This document shows positions 7,761-16,239 of a DNA stretch of 64,000 nucleotides, one piece after another. The stretch spans positions 1-64,000 of the IMG/VR virus record IMGVR_UViG_3300028840_002623; one strand, written 5' to 3'. A model generated the notes under the pieces. The model made no database searches and was not told the DNA's origin. It saw only the letters and a list, made by a program, of their open reading frames with translations. How positions within the stretch are numbered: position 1 is the stretch's first letter; each line of letters starts with the position of its first letter. The DNA is from a virus. A program made the translations under genes and the position numbers.

Positions 7761-9178
7761 ACTATTATGAACTCAGGGATTTGATAACGGAAAAACTTGC
7801 TTACAGTTTTATGCCCAACAGACTGTACAAGGAAAAACGCCACCAGAGAGCGGTGGAAGAAAAAGGAAGAAAAACCGATTATATGGAATACAAGTTGGAC
7901 AGCCCCGGTGTGGCTGTTCCGCAGGAGCGGTTATTGAACACAGAGGAAATCAATTCATTTGTAGAGGTAAGTTGCCGTGCTGCAGCGTGCCCTATGCCGC
8001 TCAATATTGATACGTGGGATGGGTTGCTTTGCCCGTTCAATTGTTTGTATTGTTTTGCAAACGCTTTTCGGGCATCTCTATACACCGCATTTTTTGATAA
8101 CAGTAAAACAATGGGCTTCAGGCATTGCAATCCTTCCATGTACAAAAGGGAATTGGAAAAACTCTTCAAACTCCGGGGAACAAATCCGCACGATGTCAAA
8201 GGAGATGTCGCCAAGGCTATTGCTTTGGAAATTCCTCTCAGGTTTGGAATCCGGTTTGAAGATTTTCTTGAAGAGGAAGGCAACGAAAAAATAGCGTTGG
8301 AACTGCTTCAGTATCTTTCTGAAGTAGAATACCCCACGATGATAAATTCAAAGTCAGCACTCTTGGGAAGGGATGACTATTTGCGAGCACTGTCGGACAA
8401 CCCGGCTGGAACGGCAGTTCACGTCACACTAATCTCCTCAAACAATGATGTACTACAATTATTGGAGCCGGGTGCACCTTCATATGAAGAAAGGCTTGAG
8501 GCAATTCGCAGTATGTCCCAAGCCGGAATCAAAGTTGTTGCCCGCATTGAACCATTCCTTCCCTTCATTTGCGACCAAAAGGATTATGTCCACCAATATA
8601 TGTTAGAGGTTTGGGCTGCAGGTGTCCGCAGTATAACGTTTGACACCTACAGTTACACCGCTAAAAATCAAGGCATTCGCCAATCATTTATCAACAATGG
8701 ATATGACTGGGATAGAATATTCCACATTGGATGCGAGAGTCAGGGCTTTGGTTCTATACTCTTGGGCAAGTTTATGGAGATGTTCCGGGATTTTGGATTC
8801 AAGTGTTCCTCTTTTGATATGGGGAATGTCCCGGATAATGATGACGTCATTTGTTGTGAGGTTGGTGATGTGTTCAAAGATTATGGCTTCAATTACGGCT
8901 GTACAGTTTATGCCGCACGAATGATTGCGAACCGGGGAAAGAAAGGCAAGACAACCTCTTGGAAGCATTTCAAAAAATGGGTTGACAAAAAAGGTGGCTT
9001 TCTTTCCAAGGCTCTTGAGAGTGAAGTACATATGCTTTGGAACTGTCGAGGGAATGACGCATATTCCCATTATTGGGCAAAAGGATTACAGCCAATGGGC
9101 TATGATGAATATGGAATTGTATGGGGGTCAAATCTTGAATATGATTTTAGGAAGGATTTATTGGAATGTCTAAAATAA
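7757..9178 (+). CDS. Radical SAM protein 2, SplB/COG1533-like (473 aa)
   Basis: LLCPFNCLYCFANAF carries CX3CX2C (C92, C96, C99). INSKSALLGRDDYLRAL and LEPGAPSYEERLEAIRSM are family signatures of SplB-type DNA repair photolyases (substrate-strand and EPR-S loops). ARIEPFLPF follows as in that family. An N-terminal ~85-residue extension precedes the barrel, and the C-terminal ~120 residues are distinct from the family core. Known members such as spore photoproduct lyase act on thymine dimers by hydrogen abstraction. It pairs with radical SAM protein 1 and overlaps the previous gene by 4 nt. Family secure, substrate unknown. Confidence 0.82.
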   Translation: MNYYELRDLITEKLAYSFMPNRLYKEKRHQRAVEEKGRKTDYMEYKLDSPGVAVPQERLLNTEEINSFVEVSCRAAACPMPLNIDTWDGLLCPFNCLYCFANAFRASLYTAFFDNSKTMGFRHCNPSMYKRELEKLFKLRGTNPHDVKGDVAKAIALEIPLRFGIRFEDFLEEEGNEKIALELLQYLSEVEYPTMINSKSALLGRDDYLRALSDNPAGTAVHVTLISSNNDVLQLLEPGAPSYEERLEAIRSMSQAGIKVVARIEPFLPFICDQKDYVHQYMLEVWAAGVRSITFDTYSYTAKNQGIRQSFINNGYDWDRIFHIGCESQGFGSILLGKFMEMFRDFGFKCSSFDMGNVPDNDDVICCEVGDVFKDYGFNYGCTVYAARMIANRGKKGKTTSWKHFKKWVDKKGGFLSKALESEVHMLWNCRGNDAYSHYWAKGLQPMGYDEYGIVWGSNLEYDFRKDLLECLK

Positions 9179-9969
9179 ATGACCGTATTGAAGCGATTTT
9201 CTCTCACGCAGTAGCACTACAGCAGGATGGGAGATTCAGGAACACTGTTCATTGTTCCGGGAAAATGATTCACATTATGAATCAAGACGTGACTGTGATA
9301 CTCCGGTTCCCAATAAGACAATACGAAACAGAGTTCAAACAACCAGTCAGTTTTTACGCCAACGACTATGACAGCAAACAGTTTGAAGAGCGTGACGGGA
9401 GAATTTGTTTCATCCAAGGGAATGAGGATTATGAACGCACCAAGAGTTGTAAAGTGCCCTCAACTCAAAACAAGAACCCGGAGAAAATCTGGAAGGGCAT
9501 CAAGATGGAAAAAGATATCAATTGTGTTCAAATAAAATCATCCATCCTCAGCCTTCTTGAAGATGACCTGTCACATATTGAATTCAGTTGTACCGGGGGA
9601 AAGTTAAAAGTGGTTCAGCGGAATATCTTTTCAGGAGCGTTGATTGAGATAGAAAAGAAAGCCGCAAAAGGATTGCTTGCTGAGAAGGATTCAACCGGAG
9701 ATTTCCCGGTGCTGGCGATGAGGACAAATGACTTTACAGCGTTGTTCTCTTTCGTGGATACAATCAAATTTTATTTCTCTGGTAATGGTTATATTTATTT
9801 CCAGAGCATTTCCAAAAAACTTAAAATGGATGGCATTGTCAGTCAATGTGTCTATGAAGAAATGAAAGGACAAGACGATGGGAGGAAAAAGCAGAAAGTC
9901 AGGAGGGGTGTCAAAGGCTCTGATAAACCGAATAAAGGGAAAAGGAAAATCAAAAGGAAAAAAGGATGA
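9166..9969 (+). CDS. Possible sliding-clamp-like protein with basic tail (267 aa)
   Basis: The body is mostly beta-strand and helix in an order reminiscent of clamp domains: an N-terminal helix before strands (INDRIEAIFSHAVAL), and a late FYFSGNGYIYFQSISKK followed by GIVSQCVYEEM. The last ~35 residues are almost pure Lys/Arg/Gly and should bind nucleic acid. A clear DnaN-type clamp is encoded two genes later, so this would be a second or specialised clamp, or simply an unrelated DNA-binding protein. Overlaps the radical-SAM gene by 13 nt and the next gene by 4 nt. Fold assignment is weak. Confidence 0.4.
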   Translation: MSKINDRIEAIFSHAVALQQDGRFRNTVHCSGKMIHIMNQDVTVILRFPIRQYETEFKQPVSFYANDYDSKQFEERDGRICFIQGNEDYERTKSCKVPSTQNKNPEKIWKGIKMEKDINCVQIKSSILSLLEDDLSHIEFSCTGGKLKVVQRNIFSGALIEIEKKAAKGLLAEKDSTGDFPVLAMRTNDFTALFSFVDTIKFYFSGNGYIYFQSISKKLKMDGIVSQCVYEEMKGQDDGRKKQKVRRGVKGSDKPNKGKRKIKRKKG

Positions 9970-10721
9970 TAGCACTGTTGAACCCCGCAACCTATTTTCT
10001 GACACTGGTCCAACAAAGCGGAAAAAACCCAAACTTTTGGATGAGTGAAGAATATATTGAGTTGGCGCAATTGCGTTGGCTCAATTGTAACGGAATGTTA
10101 CAAGGATTCAAAGATGAATTTGACAATTGGTTCTTTCCGTATTACAGTACATCTTCCAAACAATTTTATTCCTTCAACAACGTGACCGGATTTCAGAATG
10201 AAGAGGTTGGTGAGTTTTGGGATTATGAATTCATCTATGACCCAAAAAACTTTTTGGACTTGTCCGGGGGAAAATGGAAAGTGTTCCGAAAGAATATCAG
10301 GAAGCACCAAGACAAGTCTTGGGAATATCGGAAATTGGAAGACAGCGATGTTGCTGATGCTGGTGCCTTGTTGTTAGATTGGTCTTGTGGTAAAACTTTA
10401 TTTGACCCTGAAACCTTTGCCACATTCGTATTGTTCGGGGAAAATCGGTTTGGTTTATTCTTGGATGGAGAATTGAAAGGGGTGAACATAGCCGATACAA
10501 ATTGGAAATACATCAACTACCGGATTTGTTTTGATTCCGGGGAATTGTACTTGAATGAATTTCTGCGTTGGAAATTTTATACATCTGAATGGGTTCAAGA
10601 GCAAAACAAACTTGTTAATGACGGTGGAAGTTTGGGCTCAGAAGGATTGTACAGGTTCAAGAAGAAATTAAACCCAGTTGACATAAAAGGAATTTTTACA
10701 GGAGTTGGAAATGAAAGTTAA
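9966..10721 (+). CDS. GNAT-like acyltransferase, DUF2156-like (251 aa)
   Basis: FLDLSGGKWKVFRKNIRKH (near residue 95) matches the strand-loop-helix of DUF2156/FemX-like GNAT domains, where LSG-K-R-N contacts the acyl or aminoacyl donor. FGLFLDGELKGVNIAD and then INYRICFDSGELYLNEFL fit the central GNAT strands and splay. The C-terminal region of MprF, which moves amino acids from tRNA, belongs to this group. Here it closes the radical-SAM cassette and overlaps the clamp gene by 11 nt, suggesting group transfer onto DNA or a protein. The donor and acceptor are unknown. Confidence 0.5.
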   Translation: MIALLNPATYFLTLVQQSGKNPNFWMSEEYIELAQLRWLNCNGMLQGFKDEFDNWFFPYYSTSSKQFYSFNNVTGFQNEEVGEFWDYEFIYDPKNFLDLSGGKWKVFRKNIRKHQDKSWEYRKLEDSDVADAGALLLDWSCGKTLFDPETFATFVLFGENRFGLFLDGELKGVNIADTNWKYINYRICFDSGELYLNEFLRWKFYTSEWVQEQNKLVNDGGSLGSEGLYRFKKKLNPVDIKGIFTGVGNES

Positions 10722-11712
10722 CAGACAGGATTTTTTAAAGGTACTGAACACTGTTATTTGCGGAGCACACCGACAGGAAGTATTGGAGCAATCCAACTGC
10801 TTCATTTTCCGGGAAGGGTTGGTGACATCCTTCAATGGTGAAATACTTGCCACCGCTGTACTGAAAGAGTCACCCGGAGAATTTGCTGTCCCGGCTCACG
10901 ACCTTATCAACCTGATTGCGAAATTTCCTGACGATGAAATAGAGTTAACAATCAAGGGGAATGAGTTGATGGTTGCAGGGAAGAAAAAAAGAGCCGGGCT
11001 GACTACCCAAAATGAAATACTCCTGCCCATTGAGGACATACCTGTTCCCAAGAAGTTTGGAAAGATAAAAGAAGGGGTGATGGAAGCACTCTCAATGGCG
11101 GCAAAGGTTTGTTCATCGTCCAATGAGGATTATAGAGTGAGCCATGTACAGATTGCCCCGGACAAAATCCAAGCCACCGACAAACTCAGATTTCTCCGGG
11201 TTACAATTGACACCGGGCTCAAAAAGATTCTTGTTCCTGCTGGACCGATAAATGCCGTGTCTGGTATCAATATCACTTCTGTTTCGCTTACAAAGGGATG
11301 GTTGTGGATTGGTAACAAGGAAGTCAAGTTGGGCATCTGTTGCACTGAAGAAGAATATTATGAGGATGCTCTTATTGACGGTGTAATAGATATGGACAAA
11401 CCGAACATTGTACAACTCCCGGAAGAAATGGAAAAGGTTTTGGACCGGGCTTTGATTATGGCCAAGGATGATTGTACCCGGATGTCAAAAATAAAACTGT
11501 CAAAGAAATCCATTACAGTACGCACCCAAAAGGAATCCGGGTGGTATGAAGAGCGTCAACCCGTCAAGTACAAGGGGGATGATATGGAATTGATGGTTGG
11601 GCTTTCGCTCTTCAAGGATTTGCTCAACAAGACAAATAAAGCGTATGTGTCGCAGGAAAAGATGAAGATGAAAAAAGACAATGTTGAATTTCTTGTTTGT
11701 CTGGGAGAATAA
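10711..11712 (+). CDS. dnaN: DNA polymerase III beta-like sliding clamp (333 aa)
   Basis: DnaN-like: an N-terminal MKVNRQDFLKVLN helix, FSFNGEILA-type strands and FAVPAHDLINLIAKFPDDEIEL, which matches the beta-clamp domain 1 edge (…L..lik.lpd.ei.l). Three repeats fit 333 aa, slightly shorter than bacterial DnaN (~366). ATG 10711 has AGGAG 6 nt upstream. It would encircle DNA and tether the family A polymerase at 12896, loaded by the ATPase at 14677. A phage-encoded DnaN with a Pol I-type polymerase implies a self-sufficient replisome. Confidence 0.75.
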   Translation: MKVNRQDFLKVLNTVICGAHRQEVLEQSNCFIFREGLVTSFNGEILATAVLKESPGEFAVPAHDLINLIAKFPDDEIELTIKGNELMVAGKKKRAGLTTQNEILLPIEDIPVPKKFGKIKEGVMEALSMAAKVCSSSNEDYRVSHVQIAPDKIQATDKLRFLRVTIDTGLKKILVPAGPINAVSGINITSVSLTKGWLWIGNKEVKLGICCTEEEYYEDALIDGVIDMDKPNIVQLPEEMEKVLDRALIMAKDDCTRMSKIKLSKKSITVRTQKESGWYEERQPVKYKGDDMELMVGLSLFKDLLNKTNKAYVSQEKMKMKKDNVEFLVCLGE

Positions 11713-11714
11713 AA

Positions 11715-12899
11715 GTGCCGGGATTTTTTAAGGGTCAGACTACCAAAACCAAAACCCCGAAATTGCCTCAATGCGGTAAATGTGGACTGTATAAGGATTG
11801 TATCAGTCCCAAGATGGAAGTCACGGGGGCTGGGAACCGCAAAGTGTTGTTTGTCGCTGAAGCCCCCGGTGAAGAGGAAGACAGACAAGGAACGCAGTTG
11901 ATTGGTCCGGCAGGGCAGTTGCTCCGGGATGCGTTGGAAGACATTGATGTTGAGATTGACGACTGTTACACGACCAATTCGGTTATTTGTCGTCCACATT
12001 CAAAAGTAGAACCATACATGATATCCTGTTGCAGACCAAATTTGCTCAAATCTATTTCACGTATAAAGCCGAATGTCATTGTGGTGATGGGCAAGAGTGC
12101 CTTGGAATCATTGATGTTCAAGGAGTGGAAAAGAGATTTGGGAACCATAAACCGATGGGTGGGTTGGACAATTCCTTCCGGGCAGTACAACGCTTGGCTG
12201 TGTCCAACTTTCCATCCTTCATACATTTTACGAATGAATGAAGACCAACAGTTGGTCAGGATTTTTAAAGAACACCTCAAACGGGCTTTTCAATATGAAC
12301 GGAAAAAAGTCACCAGCCATTCACTTGAGTCACTGAAAAGCAAAGTGGAAATTATTACAGACACCCGGAAGGGTGGTGAACGAATGAAAGGGTTGCTCAA
12401 GAAGAAAGGGGTGTTGGCTTTTGATTATGAAACAACCGGGTTGAAGCCGGATACACCTGAACATAAAATTGTGTCTTGTTCTTTTTGCTTGAATGGAAAA
12501 GATACGTTTGCCACGATGATTGACGAAAGCAATATGAAAATGCTTTCCCGAATACTCCAGACACCCACGCTCAAAAAAGTTGCCTCCAATATTAAGTTTG
12601 AGGAACGCTGGTCACGTGCAATGTTTGGACACGGAGTGAGGGGGTGGGTATGGGATACCATGCTTGCCGCCCACTGTCTTGATAACAGGTCCAAAATAAC
12701 TTCTATCAAATTCCAATCCTATGTACACTTGGGCATTCCAAGTTATGATTCAACCATTTACCCGTACCTGAAAAGCGGAAGTTCAAACGGCATTAATAGA
12801 ATAGAACAAGCTGACAAGCACGAACTGCTAATGTATAATGGGTTGGACAGTCTGTTGGAATACCTTGTAGCGAAAAAGCAAAGGAAACAATTCAAATGA
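11715..12899 (+). CDS. Uracil-DNA glycosylase (family 4-like) fused to 3'-5' exonuclease (394 aa)
   Basis: Residues 1-190 are a [4Fe-4S] family 4/5-type UDG: cluster cysteines C20/C23 (CGKC), C92 and C105/C106, active-site motif A EAPGEEED (49-56) and motif B HPSYIL (167-172). Residues 230-394 are a DnaQ/Pol I-type proofreading exonuclease: Exo I FDYETTG (236-242), Exo II SNIKFEE and Exo III Y-x3-D-SLLEYLV. GTG start at 11715 with GGGAG upstream, 2 nt after the clamp stop. The polymerase domain follows as a separate overlapping gene, so uracil removal, proofreading and synthesis look like one split machine. The fusion is directly visible. Confidence 0.85.
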   Translation: MPGFFKGQTTKTKTPKLPQCGKCGLYKDCISPKMEVTGAGNRKVLFVAEAPGEEEDRQGTQLIGPAGQLLRDALEDIDVEIDDCYTTNSVICRPHSKVEPYMISCCRPNLLKSISRIKPNVIVVMGKSALESLMFKEWKRDLGTINRWVGWTIPSGQYNAWLCPTFHPSYILRMNEDQQLVRIFKEHLKRAFQYERKKVTSHSLESLKSKVEIITDTRKGGERMKGLLKKKGVLAFDYETTGLKPDTPEHKIVSCSFCLNGKDTFATMIDESNMKMLSRILQTPTLKKVASNIKFEERWSRAMFGHGVRGWVWDTMLAAHCLDNRSKITSIKFQSYVHLGIPSYDSTIYPYLKSGSSNGINRIEQADKHELLMYNGLDSLLEYLVAKKQRKQFK

Positions 12900-14287
12900 T
12901 ACCATATAAAATGAAAGCGTATAAATTGCTTCATAACGGAGCAATTACACTTGCTGAAATTGAAGGCAACGGAATCAAAATTGACTCCGGGTATTTGAAG
13001 AAAGCCCGTGGCCAAACGGAAAAGAAAATCAAACAGTTACAATCCGAATTGGAAAGTGGAGATGTCTCAAAGGTATGGAAGAAAGTTTTCAAGAGCAAAA
13101 CCAACTTCAACTCCAACGACCAATTGGGAAAGGTACTGTTTGAGGAATTGGAGTTGACACCCCCGGCTCTAACACCAACCGGGAAATATAAAACTGATGA
13201 GAAATCTCTCATGACGGTTGAACATCCTTTTGTTGAGGCATATTTGCGTATTAAAAAACTCCAAAAGGCTCTGACAACATACCTCAAAGGAATTGAGAAG
13301 GAAGTTGTTGATGGGTTCCTGCATCCGTTTTTCAATCTGAATATTACCAAGACATTCCGCTCATCTTCTGACTCACCTAATTTCCAGAACATCCCGGTGC
13401 GTGACAAGGAGTTGGGTGAACTAATTCGGAAAGCCTTCATTGCCCGGAAAGGGAACCACCTTGTTGAAATAGATTATTCGGGAATTGAGGTTTGCGTTGC
13501 CGCCTGTTACCACCACGACCCAAGAATGATTGAGTACATCAGTGACCCGGAAAAAGATATGCACCGGGATATGGCAGTGGAGTGTTACAAACTCAGACCA
13601 AACCAAGTGACAAAGGACATTCGCTTTTATGGTAAGAACTGCTTTGTGTTCCCTCAATTTTACGGAAGTGCGTATGTAGACTGCGCCAAGAACCTTTGGG
13701 AAGCAATCGGCACTGCCAAACTCAAGACAGAAGGGGGAACACCGCTCAAACGTCATCTGAGGAAAAAAGGAATCAAAGAGTTGGGTGATTGTGATTGGGA
13801 AGAAAAGCCCCGGATTGGAACCTTTGAACGACACATTCAGCAGGTTGAGAAAAACTTTTGGGAAGAAAGATTCAAGGTGTATGCCAATTGGAAAAAGAAA
13901 TGGTACTATGAATACATTGACCGGGGCTGGATGCTGACCAAGACAGGATTTATTTGCCAAGGCTATATGAAGCGGAATGAAATAATAAATTACCCAGTGC
14001 AAGGCTCTGCGTTCCATTGCTTGCTCTGGTCCTTGATACGGCTCAACAAGGAGTTGAAAAAGAGAAAAATGAAAACACTTCTTGTGGGACAGATTCACGA
14101 CTCAATATTGGCTGATGTTCCTGAAGAGGAATTGGATGAGTTTTTAATTCTGGCCAACAATGTAATGACAAAGCAACTGATGAAGAGTTGGAAGTGGATA
14201 AATGTGCCGCTGGAAGTTGAAGCGGAAGTTTGCCCAATTGGAGGCAGTTGGTTTGATAAAAAGGAAATGGAGATACCAAATGAATAG
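12896..14287 (+). CDS. polA: Family A DNA polymerase, polymerase domain only (463 aa)
   Basis: Pol I palm and fingers motifs: FRSSSDSPNFQNIP (154-167), motif A DYSGIE (193-198), motif B R243-x3-K247 then QFYG, and motif C QIHDSI near residue 400, where Ser replaces the usual Glu after the catalytic Asp. There is no exonuclease domain; both exonucleases are separate genes (11715 and 19041). Starts within the UDG-exonuclease stop (ATGA). It should copy the phage genome with the DnaN-like clamp. Motif B has one extra residue relative to E. coli Pol I, as in several phage polymerases. Confidence 0.93.
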   Translation: MIPYKMKAYKLLHNGAITLAEIEGNGIKIDSGYLKKARGQTEKKIKQLQSELESGDVSKVWKKVFKSKTNFNSNDQLGKVLFEELELTPPALTPTGKYKTDEKSLMTVEHPFVEAYLRIKKLQKALTTYLKGIEKEVVDGFLHPFFNLNITKTFRSSSDSPNFQNIPVRDKELGELIRKAFIARKGNHLVEIDYSGIEVCVAACYHHDPRMIEYISDPEKDMHRDMAVECYKLRPNQVTKDIRFYGKNCFVFPQFYGSAYVDCAKNLWEAIGTAKLKTEGGTPLKRHLRKKGIKELGDCDWEEKPRIGTFERHIQQVEKNFWEERFKVYANWKKKWYYEYIDRGWMLTKTGFICQGYMKRNEIINYPVQGSAFHCLLWSLIRLNKELKKRKMKTLLVGQIHDSILADVPEEELDEFLILANNVMTKQLMKSWKWINVPLEVEAEVCPIGGSWFDKKEMEIPNE

Positions 14288-14684
14288 AAAATTGGTTGCC
14301 AAGTCAATCTCCGGGGATGATGGGTTTGGGAATAAAATAATTTGCAACCCCCCGGAGTTCAGTGTCATCTTAAAACTCAACACCGGGAAAAAACGAACAA
14401 TTGGAAAGTTGGTCAAGTATTCTGACAAAGTTTATTTCGTTATCAAACGGGACAAGAGCAAACATCTGTTGAGGAAAGCGAACAGTTGGGGCTTGAATGA
14501 TTCGGTTGTTCAGGCTCTGTCAGATGACTGTCATATAATCCTGAATGAAAAAGGTGGCTCAACCTATTACATCCCGGTCAAATCTGTAAAAGAAAATGGC
14601 TCATATCTCTGGTTCAAGAATCAGGGATTTGAAAGACAGATATTTGTTGAGTTGAAATATTGGAAAGAGGAATACAATGACTGA
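14280..14684 (+). CDS. Hypothetical protein (134 aa)
   Basis: ATG 14280 has GGAG 7 nt upstream and overlaps the polymerase stop by 8 nt. The protein is beta-rich with short repeats of basic residues (TGKKRTIGKLVKYSDKVY) and ends in a basic/aromatic helix. It may be an OB- or Tudor-like nucleic-acid-binding protein, but nothing diagnostic is visible. It overlaps the clamp-loader start by 8 nt, so it is co-expressed with polymerase and clamp loader. Confidence 0.6.
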   Translation: MNRKLVAKSISGDDGFGNKIICNPPEFSVILKLNTGKKRTIGKLVKYSDKVYFVIKRDKSKHLLRKANSWGLNDSVVQALSDDCHIILNEKGGSTYYIPVKSVKENGSYLWFKNQGFERQIFVELKYWKEEYND

Positions 14685-15582
14685 ACTGTATAAAAAATAC
14701 CGCCCAAAAAGTTTGAAGACTGTTATTGGAAATAAATCAACAATTGCGGCTCTAAAAAATATGCTTGACCGGGGAACATTGCCCCACACCATCTTGTTCC
14801 ATGGACCATCGGGTTGCGGCAAGACAACGCTTGCCCGGATTTTAAAAACTGAGCTGGAGTGTAATGATTTAGATTTCGTGGAGTTGAACTGTTCTGACTT
14901 TCGTGGAATTGATACTGTCCGGGAAATAAGAAACACGATGCAGTTGGCTCCGGTTGCCGGGAAATGCAGAGTGTGGCTAATGGATGAACTCCATATGATG
15001 ACTACTGCAGGACAAAATGCGGCATTAAAAATCTTTGAAGACACTCCGGCTCATGTTTACTTTTTCCTGTGTACGACTGACCCGCAAAAACTCCTGAAGA
15101 CAATCCGAACAAGGTGTTGCGAAATGCCCGTGGAATACCTTGGTGAACCGGAGATGAAAAAACTCCTAATGAGAGTATGCAAGAGGGAAAAGTTGGACAT
15201 AAACCGGGAATGCGCAGAACAGATATTTGATGTGTCTAACGGCTCAGCAAGGAAATGCCTGGTACTATTGGATAAAATAAGAAATGTCCCGGAGGCTGAG
15301 CGTATTCAAGCGATAACACAAGAGGAAGATGAACGGGAGGGAATAGATTTGTGCCGGGCTTTGATTAAAAGGGAAGGGTGGACAAAGATTGCAAAAATAC
15401 TCCGGGAAATAAAAGGTGACCCGGAATCCATACGATGGGCGGTGTTGGGTTATTGTACAGCCATACTCACCAAGAAAGCGGATGACCACGTGTACCACGT
15501 ACTGACTTGTTTTGAGAATCACTTTTATGATTCCAAAAAAGCCGGATTGGTTGGTGCTTGCTATGAAGCAATCAACGGCTAA
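14677..15582 (+). CDS. Clamp-loader AAA+ ATPase, DnaX/RFC-like (301 aa)
   Basis: Typical clamp-loader start LYKKYRPKSLKTVIGN, Walker A GPSGCGKT (43-50), Walker B VWLMDELHMM with DELH at 103-106, sensor 1 CTTDP (132-136) and an RTRCC arginine-finger (SRC-like) segment (144-148). A helical lid and collar follow. It would open the DnaN-like clamp encoded at 10711. There is a single gene and no separate delta-like subunit visible, so it may act as a homopentamer or borrow host subunits. Confidence 0.9.
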   Translation: MTELYKKYRPKSLKTVIGNKSTIAALKNMLDRGTLPHTILFHGPSGCGKTTLARILKTELECNDLDFVELNCSDFRGIDTVREIRNTMQLAPVAGKCRVWLMDELHMMTTAGQNAALKIFEDTPAHVYFFLCTTDPQKLLKTIRTRCCEMPVEYLGEPEMKKLLMRVCKREKLDINRECAEQIFDVSNGSARKCLVLLDKIRNVPEAERIQAITQEEDEREGIDLCRALIKREGWTKIAKILREIKGDPESIRWAVLGYCTAILTKKADDHVYHVLTCFENHFYDSKKAGLVGACYEAING

Positions 15583-15599
15583 AAAAGGATAATAAAGGT

Positions 15600-16109
15600 A
15601 TGAATGACTTTGAAAAAGATTTAGAGATTGATGTGATGAATTTAGATGTTGAGGCAATGCGTCAACCGGAATTGTATTTCAAATACAGTACACTTGCGAA
15701 AGAAGCCAGAGAAAAATTTGATATGATGAAAATGAAACTGAATGTTACGGAATCCGAATTGGCTCAAAAGGCACGACTGAAGCCCAGAGCGTTTGGGTTG
15801 ACAAAGGTGACTGAAGGGGCTGTGAGTGAAGCGGTCAAACTTCACCCCCGGTATCAGTCCGTGTATAAGAAAATGATACAGGCTAAAAATGAAGCAGACC
15901 TAATGTACCACGCACAAGAAGCGTTGAACCAAAAAAAGCGGATGATTGAGTTGTTGGTGAAGTTGCATGGGAGTGAATATTTTTCAGGACCAAGCGTGCC
16001 CCATACACCTCAAGAATTATGGAAAAAAGTTAAACAAAAAAGAGGAAGGAAGACACATGAGAAAATGGTAACAAAAACTCGCAAAAGGAAAAGCCGTGGA
16101 AAATCTTAA
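15600..16109 (+). CDS. Helical protein, possible UvsY-like recombination mediator (169 aa)
   Basis: The pattern ELYFKYSTLAKEAREKFD, then VTEGAVSEAVKLHPRYQ, then YHAQEALNQKKRMIELLVKL resembles a group of helical phage proteins annotated as UvsY-like recombination mediators or ssDNA-binding accessory factors. The C-terminus is strongly basic. Neighbours are an ssDNA-binding protein (16229) and a RecA/UvsX-like recombinase (17504), the partners expected for such a mediator. Start ATG 15600 with AAAGG upstream. Family call is tentative. Confidence 0.45.
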   Translation: MNDFEKDLEIDVMNLDVEAMRQPELYFKYSTLAKEAREKFDMMKMKLNVTESELAQKARLKPRAFGLTKVTEGAVSEAVKLHPRYQSVYKKMIQAKNEADLMYHAQEALNQKKRMIELLVKLHGSEYFSGPSVPHTPQELWKKVKQKRGRKTHEKMVTKTRKRKSRGKS

Positions 16110-16239
16110 AATCTTAATTGGTATTGTTGTAACAGGATTTATTGCCCTTGCATTCTTGTACATATCTGCGAGAGTGATTACAAGAGGGGTGATGCGTTCA
16201 ATTTCAGAATGGAAAGAGAGGAAGAAAAATGGCACGTAA
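16096..16239 (+). CDS. Small single-span membrane protein (47 aa)
   Basis: GTG start with AAAGGA upstream. Residues 5-25 (ILIGIVVTGFIALAFLYISA) form one hydrophobic helix, followed by a basic tail (RVITRGVMRSISEWKERKK). It overlaps both the preceding and the following genes, the usual style here. N-out or N-in topology is unknown. Possible roles include membrane tethering of replication proteins; nothing specific is visible. Confidence 0.5.
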   Translation: MENLKILIGIVVTGFIALAFLYISARVITRGVMRSISEWKERKKNGT

